The notes under the pieces were generated by a model, which was given only the letters and a program-made list of their open reading frames with translations, ran no database searches and had not been told where the DNA came from. The position numbers and the translations under genes are program-made. This document shows, piece by piece, positions 1-7,413 of a stretch of 42,154 bases of DNA. The DNA lies in assembly GCF_004571025.1 (NCBI RefSeq), contig NZ_SPQT01000046.1, forward strand, positions 1-42,154, read 5' to 3'. How positions within the stretch are numbered: the stretch's first letter is position 1; each line of letters begins with the position of its first letter. Source of the stretch: Bradyrhizobium niftali (lineage in GTDB: Bacteria; Pseudomonadota; Alphaproteobacteria; Rhizobiales; Xanthobacteraceae).

Positions 1-93
1 GCCCCACCCGCCCGCTGCGCCTCCGCCGGCTGCCGCACCGCCGCAGGGCGCGGCGGTGCGGCAGCCGGCGGAGGCGCAGCGGGCGGGTGGGGC
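1..93. repeat. perfect 44-bp inverted repeat at the left edge
   Basis: Positions 1-44 are the exact reverse complement of 50-93, separated by the 5-nt loop AGGGC (45-49). The outer end of one arm coincides exactly with the first base of the window. The arms lie inside Pro/Ala codons of the truncated gene. No mismatch is seen over 44 bp, which is more typical of a fold-back assembly or library artefact than of a natural hairpin in coding DNA. Confidence 0.95.
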
Positions 94-317
94 GGCGCAG
101 CCGCGGGCGGCGGCGCGGCCGGGCGTGCGGGCGCTGCAGGCGGCGCGGCCGCAGGCGGCCCCTTCGGCGGCTGCTTCGGTTTTCCGTCAGGACCGGTCTC
201 TTGGGTCTGGGCCTGTGCGACGATGAGCGGCGCGCTCTGCGCATGCGATGCGGTGTTTGCCAATTGCATCGCGGTCAGAGCCGTCGTCGCAAGCAGCACG
301 AAACGAAGATTGGTCAT
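1..317 (-). CDS. Pro/Ala-rich exported protein, N-terminal fragment
   Basis: The start is the ATG at 317-315 and the frame stays open to the left edge, so only about 105 N-terminal residues are present. Residues 1-26 form a Sec signal peptide (MTNLRFVLLATTALTAMQ, then a SHA|Q cleavage site). After a short linker containing GPDGKPKQPP the protein becomes a Pro/Ala tract. Several Bradyrhizobium OmpA-family proteins have this kind of start, but the C-terminal domain that would prove it is missing, so that assignment is inference. The last 30 or so codons, left of position about 49, lie in the second arm of a perfect inverted repeat and change abruptly from Pro-rich to Arg/Gln/Glu/Gly-rich. That part may not be the true sequence. 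A GGGGAAG ribosome-binding site lies 8-14 nt upstream. Confidence 0.7.
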   Translation of the reverse strand, partial: MTNLRFVLLATTALTAMQLANTASHAQSAPLIVAQAQTQETGPDGKPKQPPKGPPAAAPPAAPARPAAPPPAAAPPHPPAAPPPAAAPPRPAAVRQPAEAQRAGG

Positions 318-503
318 GGCGGTGAACTTCCCCGGAAGGTTCTTTGACGAAGTGTTGGGATGAACAGATACGCGTTAGGCCGGAATGTGGCGGGCGAAGC
401 GGTCGTGGCCCGATTTATTTCTGCACGCAAATCACTTCACTATCGCAACGTTCATTGCGCATTCAGACGCAGGTTTCAATTGCCTCACATGTGATGCTTC
501 GCC

Positions 504-755
504 TCATCTATGGTCTCGCGGCGGCATTGCATCCGTCGCGGGATTGGGCGCGCGCGGTCCGTCCGGTCCGCGCGATGGAATCTCTTCAGGCATGCGGCCC
601 GGCAATTCGTCGGGCCGCGGTGATTCGCCGGGCTCGCGCACTGGAGGTGTGATTTCAGGCTGCGGATTGCCCGGCGGAATTGCCGGCGGCGGCTCGGTGG
701 GAGTCCCCGGTGTTGCCGGTGGAATCTCGGGCGGTTCGATCGGCATCGGCATCAT
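504..755 (-). CDS. small proline-rich hypothetical protein (83 aa)
   Basis: The ATG at 755-753 opens an 83-residue protein ending at TGA 506-504. It is dominated by Pro, Glu, Gly and Arg, with PEIPP, EPPPAIPPGN and PDELPGRMPEEIP segments spaced like an extended polyproline peptide. It has no signal peptide, membrane segment or cysteine. The same frame is open further upstream, but that part overlaps the VOC gene and looks like ordinary antisense. A second in-frame ATG follows immediately. No strong ribosome-binding site is visible. I do not recognise a named family. The regular Pro/Glu spacing argues for real coding, but confidence is moderate. Confidence 0.5.
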   Translation of the reverse strand: MMPMPIEPPEIPPATPGTPTEPPPAIPPGNPQPEITPPVREPGESPRPDELPGRMPEEIPSRGPDGPRAPNPATDAMPPRDHR

Positions 756-831
756 CGAGTTCGGTTGTCCAGAGAAGGACAACGATGATGCCGCGCCGAT
801 GTTCCCTGTCGCGTCGTCCCGGACTGCGCGC

Positions 832-1185
832 CTATTCGGGCGCGTGACAGACGGCCTCGATGTTGTGGCCGTCGGGGTCCAGCACGAAGGCGCCGTAATA
901 GTTCGAATGATAGTGCGGGCGGATGCCGGGCGGTCCGTTGTCGCGTCCGCCGGCCGCGATCGCCGCCTTGTAGAAGGCGTCGACCGTGGCGCGGTCCTTG
1001 GCCGCGATCGCGACATGCACCGGCTTGTTCATGGCGCCTTCGCCGCCAATCCAGAAATCCGGCTTGCCGTCGGCGCCCGCCGTGACCTCCATGATCAGGC
1101 TGTAGCCGAGCGGCGCCAGCGCCTTCGCATAGAACGCCTTCGCGCGCTCATAGTCAGAGACGGAGAAACCCAAATGGTCGATCAT
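832..1185 (-). CDS. VOC-fold (glyoxalase/bleomycin-resistance-like) protein
   Basis: A 117-residue single-domain vicinal-oxygen-chelate protein. The N-terminus MIDHLGFSVSDYERAKAFYA is the usual first beta-alpha unit, with His4 as a likely metal ligand. VHVAIAA (His57) and LDPDGHNIEAVCH near the C-terminus (Glu109) supply the other expected ligands. Single-domain VOC enzymes work as dimers; substrates range from methylglyoxal-glutathione adducts to antibiotics and aromatic diols and cannot be read from this sequence. The ATG follows GGAGG with a 5-nt spacer, so the start is firm. It lies 24 bp after the FkbM methyltransferase stop in the same direction and may be co-transcribed with it. The length is normal for the family. 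Confidence 0.9.
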   Translation of the reverse strand: MIDHLGFSVSDYERAKAFYAKALAPLGYSLIMEVTAGADGKPDFWIGGEGAMNKPVHVAIAAKDRATVDAFYKAAIAAGGRDNGPPGIRPHYHSNYYGAFVLDPDGHNIEAVCHAPE

Positions 1186-1209
1186 CGCAACCTCCGTTGT
1201 TCACCCCTA

Positions 1210-2067
1210 TCAGCGTGACAGAAACGTATTGCTTCGTGTCTTGCGTGCGATCGCAAAGCCGCGCGAGACCATGTCGGCAATACAATCCTGCTGCCATTCC
1301 TTTTGTGACAGATGCTCGATCACCACCGCCCGTGGCCACAGCGACTGCGGCGCGTCGCGGAAGAAGCCGATCAGCACGCGGTCCTCGAAGCCTTCGACGT
1401 CGATCTTGAGCGCATCGACCTGCGTGACGCCGGCCTCGTCGAGGATGCGTGTCAGCCGCAGCGACGGGACCTTGATCGCATCGGCGCTGGCCGCGCCGGT
1501 GACGACATGGGTGGCACCGAGATTGCCGCCGCCGCTCTCGATCATCAGCTCGCCGTCGCTGTCGCCTGCTGCGGCCTGCACCAGGCGGACCTGCGTCGCC
1601 TTCGATGCGGCATGGTTGAAGGAGAGACGTCCGAAGGTCAGCGGATGCGGCTCGATCGCGATCACCTTGCCCGCGGGCCCGACCTGCCGCGCCATCACCA
1701 GGGCAAACGTGCCGACATTGGCGCCGACGTCCACGAACACGCCGCCCAACGGGGTGTGCTGGCGCAGGAAGTCGAGCTCGTCGAGATTGTAGTCGGGGTT
1801 GAACAGCGCGCCGCGCTCGGTCGCGCTGCCCTGGTGGTAGAAGCGGAACGAGGCGCCCTGATACTGCACATCGACCGGACCGCCGCGCAGCAAATTCACC
1901 AGCCGCGACAGCCAGGGCCGGAACGCGCCGCGCTTCAGCCCCGATTGCGTCGCGAGGCGAATGATCGCGGCCTGCGCCGCATTCGGCGCATATGTGCCGA
2001 ATGGCGCGGACGAAGGGGCGTTGTCGGGCGTCAAGCAGGTGGTCCTCGTTGCAAGCGGCGCATGCAT
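1210..2067 (-). CDS. FkbM-family SAM-dependent methyltransferase
   Basis: About 285 residues from the ATG at 2067. A TTG at 2091 in the same frame is an alternative start giving 293. The Rossmann SAM-binding motif I is FVDVGANVGTFALVMA, followed by the acidic motif II in KVIAIEPHPLTFGRLSFN. The FkbM signature DALKIDVEGFEDRVL lies about two thirds along, and the C-terminal VIEHL strand is also typical. FkbM proteins O-methylate sugars or polyketide/lipid hydroxyls; in rhizobia they often act on surface polysaccharides, but no polysaccharide genes lie next to it. The N-terminal 50 residues are not conserved in the family. No clear ribosome-binding site separates the two possible starts. Confidence 0.88.
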   Translation of the reverse strand: MHAPLATRTTCLTPDNAPSSAPFGTYAPNAAQAAIIRLATQSGLKRGAFRPWLSRLVNLLRGGPVDVQYQGASFRFYHQGSATERGALFNPDYNLDELDFLRQHTPLGGVFVDVGANVGTFALVMARQVGPAGKVIAIEPHPLTFGRLSFNHAASKATQVRLVQAAAGDSDGELMIESGGGNLGATHVVTGAASADAIKVPSLRLTRILDEAGVTQVDALKIDVEGFEDRVLIGFFRDAPQSLWPRAVVIEHLSQKEWQQDCIADMVSRGFAIARKTRSNTFLSR

Positions 2068-2107
2068 AGCCGGTTTTGCCGGGGACTCCAATCTTCACGA
2101 GCGGTCT

Positions 2108-2193
2108 GTAGCCCGGATGGAGCGCAGCGCAATCCGGGAAAGTCTGTCAGCTTGCGAGAGACCCCGGATTACGCTGCGCTCCATCCGGGCTAC
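2108..2193. repeat. palindromic intergenic element, family I
   Basis: The outer arms GTAGCCCGGATGGAGCGCAG and its complement enclose a CAATCCGGGAAA...CCCGGATTACG inner pair. The element ends 6 bp beyond the stop codon of the ABC transporter gene and lies about 40 bp before the FkbM start. A second copy is at 30224-30308. Confidence 0.9.
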
Positions 2194-2198
2194 GGACT

Positions 2199-4157
2199 TC
2201 ACGCCGCCTTTCCCGGCGGAGCGTTGCGCTGGCGCAGGAAGCGGCCGAGCAGCCTGCGCCTGCCCTTGCGCGGAATCAGGTCGATGTCGCTGACGAGTTT
2301 CGCGCCGCCCTTGCGGCGCTCCAGCACGATCTTGCGGCTGTGGAAGGCCTCCAGCTCGACGCGGTGCGCGACGCTGACGATGGTCGCCTTCGGCAGCGCG
2401 TCGGTGACCATCTTCATCATCTTGTCCTGGCTCTTCTCGTCGAGCGCCGAGGTCGCCTCGTCAAGGACGACGATGTCGGGGCTGTGCAGCAAGAGCCGCG
2501 CGAAGGCGAGGCGCTGCTTCTCGCCGCCGGACAGTGTCTGGTCCCACGGTCCCTCTTCCTCGATCTTCTCCTTGAGATGGTCGAGGCCGACCTTGCGCAG
2601 GGCTTCGCCAATTTCTGCGAGGGTCCAGTCGTCTTCGGCTCCGGGATAGGCGACCGCGCGGCGCAGGGATCCCGAGGGCACGTAAGGCCGCTGCGGCAGC
2701 ATGAACAGCCGCCGGTCGGGGTGGAGATTGACGCTGCCGCCGCCCCACGGCCACAGCCCAGCAATGGCGCGCACCAGCGTGCTCTTGCCGGTGCCGGATT
2801 CGCCGGCGACCAGCAGGCGTTCGCCGGCCTCGATCACCACCTCGGTCTCGCCGACCACGGCCGTGCCGTCGTCGAGCGTGACCGAGAGGTCGTTCAGCTC
2901 CAGCATCGCCTCGTTGCTGGTCTCGCCGCGCTTGATGCGGCCGAAGCCATCGCCCTGCTCGGCGCGTTCGAGGCCGTCGACCGACATCATCAGCGAGGCG
3001 ATGCGGTGTGCGCAGGCATTCCAGTCGGCGAGCCGCGGATAATTGTCGACCAGCCAGCCGAACGCGCTCTGCACGATGGTGAAGGCGGACGCCGCCTGCA
3101 TCACCTGTCCGAGTGTCATGCTGCCGTCGAGGAATTTGGGCGCGCAGAGCAGCAGAGGCACGACCGGTGCAACGAGGTTCGATCCCTGTGACACCAGCGT
3201 GGTGCGCATGTGCTGGCCGGCGAGCCGCGCCCATTGCCGCAGCACGTTGGTGAAATTGCGGTCGATGCCGCCGCGCTCCTCCTCCTCGCCGCCGAGCAGC
3301 GCGATGCTTTCGCCGTTCTCGCGCACGCGCGTCAGGGTGTAGCGGAGGTCGGCCTCGGCCTGGTTCTTGTCTTCGGAGACCTGCACGAAGCGCCGGCCGA
3401 TCACCAGGATCGAGCTCGATGCGATCGCGGCGTAGAGCATCGCAGCGATCACGAGGAAGCCGGGAATGGTGATGGTCGATCCACCGGGCGCGATCGTGAG
3501 CGCGCCGCCGATGGTCCAGAGCACGACGATGAAGGTCGCGGCCGACAGCAGTGCCGAGGCGACGCCGGCGAGGAAATCGACCGGCGCATCGGTCGCGACG
3601 CGCAGGTCCTCCGCGATCCGGTATTCGGGATTCTGGTGGTCGCCGCCGACGAGGTTGAGCTGGTAGTAGCGGCCGTTGGCGAGCCACCGCGTCAGCACGC
3701 TCGCCGTGAGCCATGCCCGCCAGCGCCGCTGGATGCCCATGCGGGCGAACACCTGCGCCACGCCGAGCGCGATGCTGCCGATCGCAAGCGGAAAGAACAC
3801 CGCGGTGAGGTGAAACACGCTGGTCGCATCGCGCTGCTCGATGGCGTCGAAGATCGCGCGGTTCCAGACATTGATGCTGTACTGGAAGCCGACGGTGAGG
3901 ACGATCAGCATGCCGAGGCCGATCGAGAACGGCCAGGCGAGGCGATCACCCTTGCGGCCCCAGAAGCCACGCGCGCTGATCCAGAAGCGGGTCAGCAGAT
4001 AATCCTTGCGGGCCTGCTCGACCTCTTCAGGCGACAGCTCGGGATCGGGTTCGACCACCTCGGGCGGCGGCGGCGCCACCTCCTCGCCGGTCTCGCCCTC
4101 GATTTCGACGATGGGCGGCTTCTTGCCCTTTTCGCGCTTCCCGGCCGGTTTCTGCAT
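2199..4157 (-). CDS. SbmA/BacA-type ABC transporter, fused permease and ATPase
   Basis: A 652-residue half-transporter. Residues 1-55 are a charged cytoplasmic extension with a Pro/Glu-rich stretch. Residues 75-370 form the membrane domain of the SbmA/BacA-like class (hydrophobic segments near 78-95, 117-137, 197-217, 230-255 and 325-340), with the typical INVWNRAIFDAIEQRD motif near 95-110. The nucleotide-binding domain follows: Walker A GESGTGKS at 452-459, signature LSGGEKQR at 542-549, Walker B DIVVLDEATS at 561-570 and switch His598. This family (E. coli YddA, rhizobial BacA relatives with a fused ATPase) handles peptides, very-long-chain fatty acids or related amphipathic substrates; the substrate here is unknown. 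It starts 52 bp after the hybrid kinase gene in the same direction, so the two are probably co-transcribed. No strong ribosome-binding site is visible before the ATG. Confidence 0.9.
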   Translation of the reverse strand: MQKPAGKREKGKKPPIVEIEGETGEEVAPPPPEVVEPDPELSPEEVEQARKDYLLTRFWISARGFWGRKGDRLAWPFSIGLGMLIVLTVGFQYSINVWNRAIFDAIEQRDATSVFHLTAVFFPLAIGSIALGVAQVFARMGIQRRWRAWLTASVLTRWLANGRYYQLNLVGGDHQNPEYRIAEDLRVATDAPVDFLAGVASALLSAATFIVVLWTIGGALTIAPGGSTITIPGFLVIAAMLYAAIASSSILVIGRRFVQVSEDKNQAEADLRYTLTRVRENGESIALLGGEEEERGGIDRNFTNVLRQWARLAGQHMRTTLVSQGSNLVAPVVPLLLCAPKFLDGSMTLGQVMQAASAFTIVQSAFGWLVDNYPRLADWNACAHRIASLMMSVDGLERAEQGDGFGRIKRGETSNEAMLELNDLSVTLDDGTAVVGETEVVIEAGERLLVAGESGTGKSTLVRAIAGLWPWGGGSVNLHPDRRLFMLPQRPYVPSGSLRRAVAYPGAEDDWTLAEIGEALRKVGLDHLKEKIEEEGPWDQTLSGGEKQRLAFARLLLHSPDIVVLDEATSALDEKSQDKMMKMVTDALPKATIVSVAHRVELEAFHSRKIVLERRKGGAKLVSDIDLIPRKGRRRLLGRFLRQRNAPPGKAA

Positions 4158-4209
4158 GGCCGGACAACGCGAGGGAAATCAGTCGGTTCCCTGCGGTTCC
4201 GGGACTGGG

Positions 4210-6339
4210 CTATTCGGCCGCGCCATCGCGCACCCGCGCGGCGCGGTGGAGGATCTGCGACAGCTCCTCGATCGAATAAGGCTTTTGCACGAGATCGAAA
4301 CCGTGGTTGCCTTCCTGCGCCAGCGCCTCGCTGTAGCCGGTGGTCAGCACGACCGGCACGCCGATGCCGCGATCGCGGATCGCCCGCGCCAGTTCGAGCC
4401 CGGTCATGCCGGGCATGACCACGTCGGAGAACACGACGTCGAAGCGATCCATATCCACGACCAGCTCGGCGAGCGCGTCGGCGGCATTGTCGACCAGGGT
4501 GATGCTGTAGCCGAGCTCGGTGAGTCCATCGGCGGCGAAGTTGGCGAGCTCGATATTGTCCTCGACCACCAGCACCGACATGCCGCTGCCCGGCACCGCC
4601 GGTGCCGTGTTCGGCGCCTGCTGCTGCGGCAGCAGGTCCGCCGGCACGCGCGGCAGATAGAGCGAGAAGGTGCTGCCCTGGCCGACTTCGCTTGTGACCG
4701 TCACCTCGCCGCCGGATTGCCGGGCAAAGCCAAACACCTGGGAAAGGCCAAGACCTGTGCCGTGGCCGACCTGCTTGGTGGTGAAGAACGGCTCGAAGAC
4801 GCGCCCGAGTCGCGCGGCCGGAATGCCGATTCCGGTATCGCTTACGACGACGCTGACGAAGCCACGACCGCCCGGAAGATGCGCCAGCGCATCCGGAACG
4901 GTCGTCGCCGCCTCGACCTTGAAGCTGATCCGGCCCTTGCCCTGCATGGCATCGCGCGCATTGGTCGCCATGTTGATCAGCGCCGTCTCGAACTGGCTGG
5001 CATCGGCATTGACGAGGCACGGCTCCGCCGGCAGCTGCGTCGCGATCTCGATCGCGGGGCCGAGCAGCGTGGCGAGCATGTCGTGCAGCGACCGCATCCG
5101 CTCGCCGACGTCGAACACCTCCGGTTTCAGGGTCTGGCGCCGCGCGAAGGCGAGCAGCTGCGACGTCAGCCTGGCAGCGCGCGCGACCGCATCCGCGATC
5201 GCGGTCATGTAGCGCTGCCGCCGTTCGTCGGTCAGTTGCGGCCGGTTCAAGAGGTCGACGGAGGCGCGGATCACGGTCAGAAGATTGTTGAAGTCGTGCG
5301 CGACGCCGCCGGTGAGCTGGCCCAGCGCCTCCAGGCGCTGGCTGTGCTTGAGCGCCTCCTCGGCCTCGCGCCGCTTGGCAGCTTCCGCCTGGAGATGCTG
5401 GGTGCGCCGGAAGGCGAACGCGAGCAGCAGGAACAGCAATGCGGTCGCGGGAATGCCGAACACCAGATGCTGGCCCATGGTGGCGAACCAGCGCGCGCGG
5501 ATCGCCGAGGTCTCGAACCCCGCGCTGACATAGATCGGATATTCGGCGATGCGCCTGTAGCCGATGCGGCGCTCGATCCCGTCCGACGGCCAGACGATGG
5601 TCATCAGCCCGTGCGCGGGGTGCGCGGCGATCTCGCGGCCGACCGGCCCGCCCGGATCGAGCCGGAGGTCGCGGTCGAGCCGCGGAAAATGCGTCAGCAC
5701 CACGCCGTCGGTGCGACCCATCGCGAAGAAGCTGCCGGGATCGGAGCCGATCCTGGCGTAGAAACTCTCGAAATATTCCGGCAGGACGGAGGCCTGGATC
5801 ACCCCGATGAAGCTGCCGTCGTCGGAGTCGCGGCGGCGGCTCACGCCGAAGAAGCGGGCGCCCTGATAGGGCGGACGCGGCGTCAGGGGCACGCCGATGA
5901 ACGTGCCGATGGTCTGGTCGACATGGGCGTAGAAGTAGTCGCGGTCCGCAAAGCTCAGCTCCGGCGGTGGCGAGGCGAGGCTGTTGACCAGCGCCTTTCC
6001 CTCCGCATCGAAGATCCAGGCCGATTTGAGCTGCGGCAGCGAATCGGCCAGCCGCTTCAGGCGGCGGTGCAGCGCCGCTTCGCGCGCCCGGACAAGGTCG
6101 TCGGGAAGGCCGCGCACGACCTCGTTGAGTTCGGCGAGACTCCGGTCGATCGTCTCGAACACCTTGAGAGCATGCTCATGCGCGACGTCGAGCGTGCGCT
6201 CGATCTCCCGGTCGGCGATATTTTTTGTCGATGTGTAGGAGATCGTGGCGGCGATCGCGAACAGGGCAATCGGCAATGCCAGGGATGCCGCCATCATCCA
6301 CTGCAACAGCTTCAACGAATTGCGTTGCGCACCCTGCAC
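4210..6339 (-). CDS. membrane hybrid sensor histidine kinase/response regulator
   Basis: A 709-residue protein with a GTG start preceded by GGAG and a 5-nt spacer. TM1 is about residues 13-35 and TM2 about 290-311. The 250-residue periplasmic loop between them has the PDC/Cache-type sensor features ADRDYFYAH and PYQGARFFGVSRR. A coiled-coil linker leads to the H-box GQLTGGVAHDFNNLL, with His348 as phosphoacceptor. The ATPase domain has the N-box INMATNARDAM (451-465), G1 DTGIGIP (501-507) and G2 GHGTGLGLS (525-533). A C-terminal receiver domain starts near 588 with VLVVEDN, Asp639 in VVFSDVVMPGMTG as phosphoacceptor, and Lys686 in QKPYS. No separate DNA-binding regulator lies nearby, so output through a distant partner is likely. 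The adjacent SbmA-type transporter is the obvious candidate for a functional link. Confidence 0.93.
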   Translation of the reverse strand: MQGAQRNSLKLLQWMMAASLALPIALFAIAATISYTSTKNIADREIERTLDVAHEHALKVFETIDRSLAELNEVVRGLPDDLVRAREAALHRRLKRLADSLPQLKSAWIFDAEGKALVNSLASPPPELSFADRDYFYAHVDQTIGTFIGVPLTPRPPYQGARFFGVSRRRDSDDGSFIGVIQASVLPEYFESFYARIGSDPGSFFAMGRTDGVVLTHFPRLDRDLRLDPGGPVGREIAAHPAHGLMTIVWPSDGIERRIGYRRIAEYPIYVSAGFETSAIRARWFATMGQHLVFGIPATALLFLLLAFAFRRTQHLQAEAAKRREAEEALKHSQRLEALGQLTGGVAHDFNNLLTVIRASVDLLNRPQLTDERRQRYMTAIADAVARAARLTSQLLAFARRQTLKPEVFDVGERMRSLHDMLATLLGPAIEIATQLPAEPCLVNADASQFETALINMATNARDAMQGKGRISFKVEAATTVPDALAHLPGGRGFVSVVVSDTGIGIPAARLGRVFEPFFTTKQVGHGTGLGLSQVFGFARQSGGEVTVTSEVGQGSTFSLYLPRVPADLLPQQQAPNTAPAVPGSGMSVLVVEDNIELANFAADGLTELGYSITLVDNAADALAELVVDMDRFDVVFSDVVMPGMTGLELARAIRDRGIGVPVVLTTGYSEALAQEGNHGFDLVQKPYSIEELSQILHRAARVRDGAAE

Positions 6340-6490
6340 AGTCGCTCCGGTCCCCGGACCTGAGCTTAACTGAATTTCCCGCTGGGAAGGAAGCCGCTTA
6401 TGATGGGAACCGGTGGTTGTATTCCCCGGGAATCGCCCGCGGCGCGGAGTGATGAAAAAATCTACTCAAATTGACGCCGGCCGCGGAAGG

Positions 6491-6511
6491 CCCCGGCCAT
6501 CTCGGCCGGGG
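6491..6511. terminator. GC-rich stem-loop downstream of sdhB
   Basis: CCCCGGCC and GGCCGGGG form a perfect 8-bp stem around a 5-nt loop, 19 bp past the sdhB stop. On the minus strand no T-run follows, so it may be a 3' mRNA-stabilising hairpin rather than an intrinsic terminator. Confidence 0.45.
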
Positions 6512-6529
6512 ACGAGGCGTGAATGGCGT

Positions 6530-7312
6530 CTAGATCTGCCGCTCGACCATCTTGAGCTTGAGCTCGGCGATGGCTTCCGCCGGGTTGAGACCCTTCGGGC
6601 AGGCCTTGGCGCAGTTCATGATGGTATGGCAGCGGTAGAGCCGGAACGGGTCCTCGAGATTGTCGAGCCGCTCGCCGGTCGCTTCATCGCGCGAATCGGA
6701 TACCCAGCGGTTGGCCTGGAGCAGCGCGGCGGGGCCGAGATAGCGGTCGCTATTCCACCAATAGCTCGGGCACGAGGTCGAGCAGCAGGCGCAGAGGATG
6801 CACTCGTAGAGGCCGTCGAGCTTCTCGCGGTCCTCGTGGCTCTGGCGCCATTCCTTCTGCGGCGTCGGCGAGGTCGTCTTCAGCCACGGCTCGACGGAGG
6901 CATACTGCGCGTAGAAATTGGTGAGGTCGGGAACGAGGTCCTTCACGACCGGCTGGTGCGGCAGCGGATTGATCTTCACCGCGCCGTCCTTCACGTCGTG
7001 CATCGAGCGGGTGCAGGCGAGGGTGTTCTGGCCGTCGATGTTCATGGCGCAGGAGCCGCAGACGCCTTCGCGGCAGGAGCGGCGGAAGGTCAGCGACGGG
7101 TCGATGTTGTTCTTGATCCAGATCAGGCCGTCCAGCACCATCGGACCGCAATCATGGGTGTCGACGTAATAGGTGTCGACGCTCGGATTCTTGCCGTCGT
7201 CCGGATTCCAGCGATAGACCTTGAACTCGCGAACCTCGGTCGCGCCCGCGGGCTTCGGCCAGGTCTTGCCGCCGGTGATCTTGGAGTTCTTCGGAAGTGC
7301 GAATTCAACCAT
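6530..7312 (-). CDS. sdhB: succinate dehydrogenase iron-sulfur subunit
   Basis: The 260-residue iron-sulfur subunit of complex II, which passes electrons from the SdhA flavin to the membrane quinone site. The N-terminal plant-type ferredoxin domain holds the [2Fe-2S] cluster (Cys80, Cys85, Cys88 in SCREGVCGSCAM, and Cys100). The C-terminal domain holds [4Fe-4S] (Cys171, Cys174, Cys177, Cys238) and [3Fe-4S] (Cys181, Cys228, Cys234) in CILCACCSTSCP and CHTIMNCAKACPKGLNP. The length is typical of alphaproteobacteria. A GAGG ribosome-binding site lies about 9 nt before the ATG. It is the last gene of sdhCDAB but is separated from sdhA by about 100 bp that contain a palindromic repeat, a wider gap than elsewhere in the operon. 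Confidence 0.98.
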   Translation of the reverse strand: MVEFALPKNSKITGGKTWPKPAGATEVREFKVYRWNPDDGKNPSVDTYYVDTHDCGPMVLDGLIWIKNNIDPSLTFRRSCREGVCGSCAMNIDGQNTLACTRSMHDVKDGAVKINPLPHQPVVKDLVPDLTNFYAQYASVEPWLKTTSPTPQKEWRQSHEDREKLDGLYECILCACCSTSCPSYWWNSDRYLGPAALLQANRWVSDSRDEATGERLDNLEDPFRLYRCHTIMNCAKACPKGLNPAEAIAELKLKMVERQI

Positions 7313-7335
7313 AAGTGCTGCCTCTGGTTTCTTCC

Positions 7336-7404
7336 GTCATGCGTGGGCTTGACCCGCGCATCCATCTTTGAGGGATGGATTGCCGGGTCAAGCCCGGCAA
7401 TGAC
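7336..7404. repeat. palindromic intergenic element, family V, inside the sdh operon
   Basis: Outer pair GTCATG.../...AATGAC with inner GGGCTTGACCCGCGCATCC and TGCCGGGTCAAGCCCGGCA stems. It begins 10 bp after the sdhA stop and ends 24 bp before the sdhB start. A related copy is at 26502-26585. Confidence 0.85.
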
Positions 7405-7413
7405 AAGCAATGA

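Noticed and set aside
42..347. Plus-strand Arg-rich frame at the left edge
   Set aside because: It is the complement of Pro/Ala codons of a gene with a signal peptide on the minus strand, which naturally gives Arg/Gly-rich shadows.
385..1218. Long plus-strand open frame over the VOC and Pro-rich genes
   Set aside because: It is the antisense of a VOC gene with clear family motifs and has no ribosome-binding site or recognisable domain. Long antisense frames are expected at this GC content.
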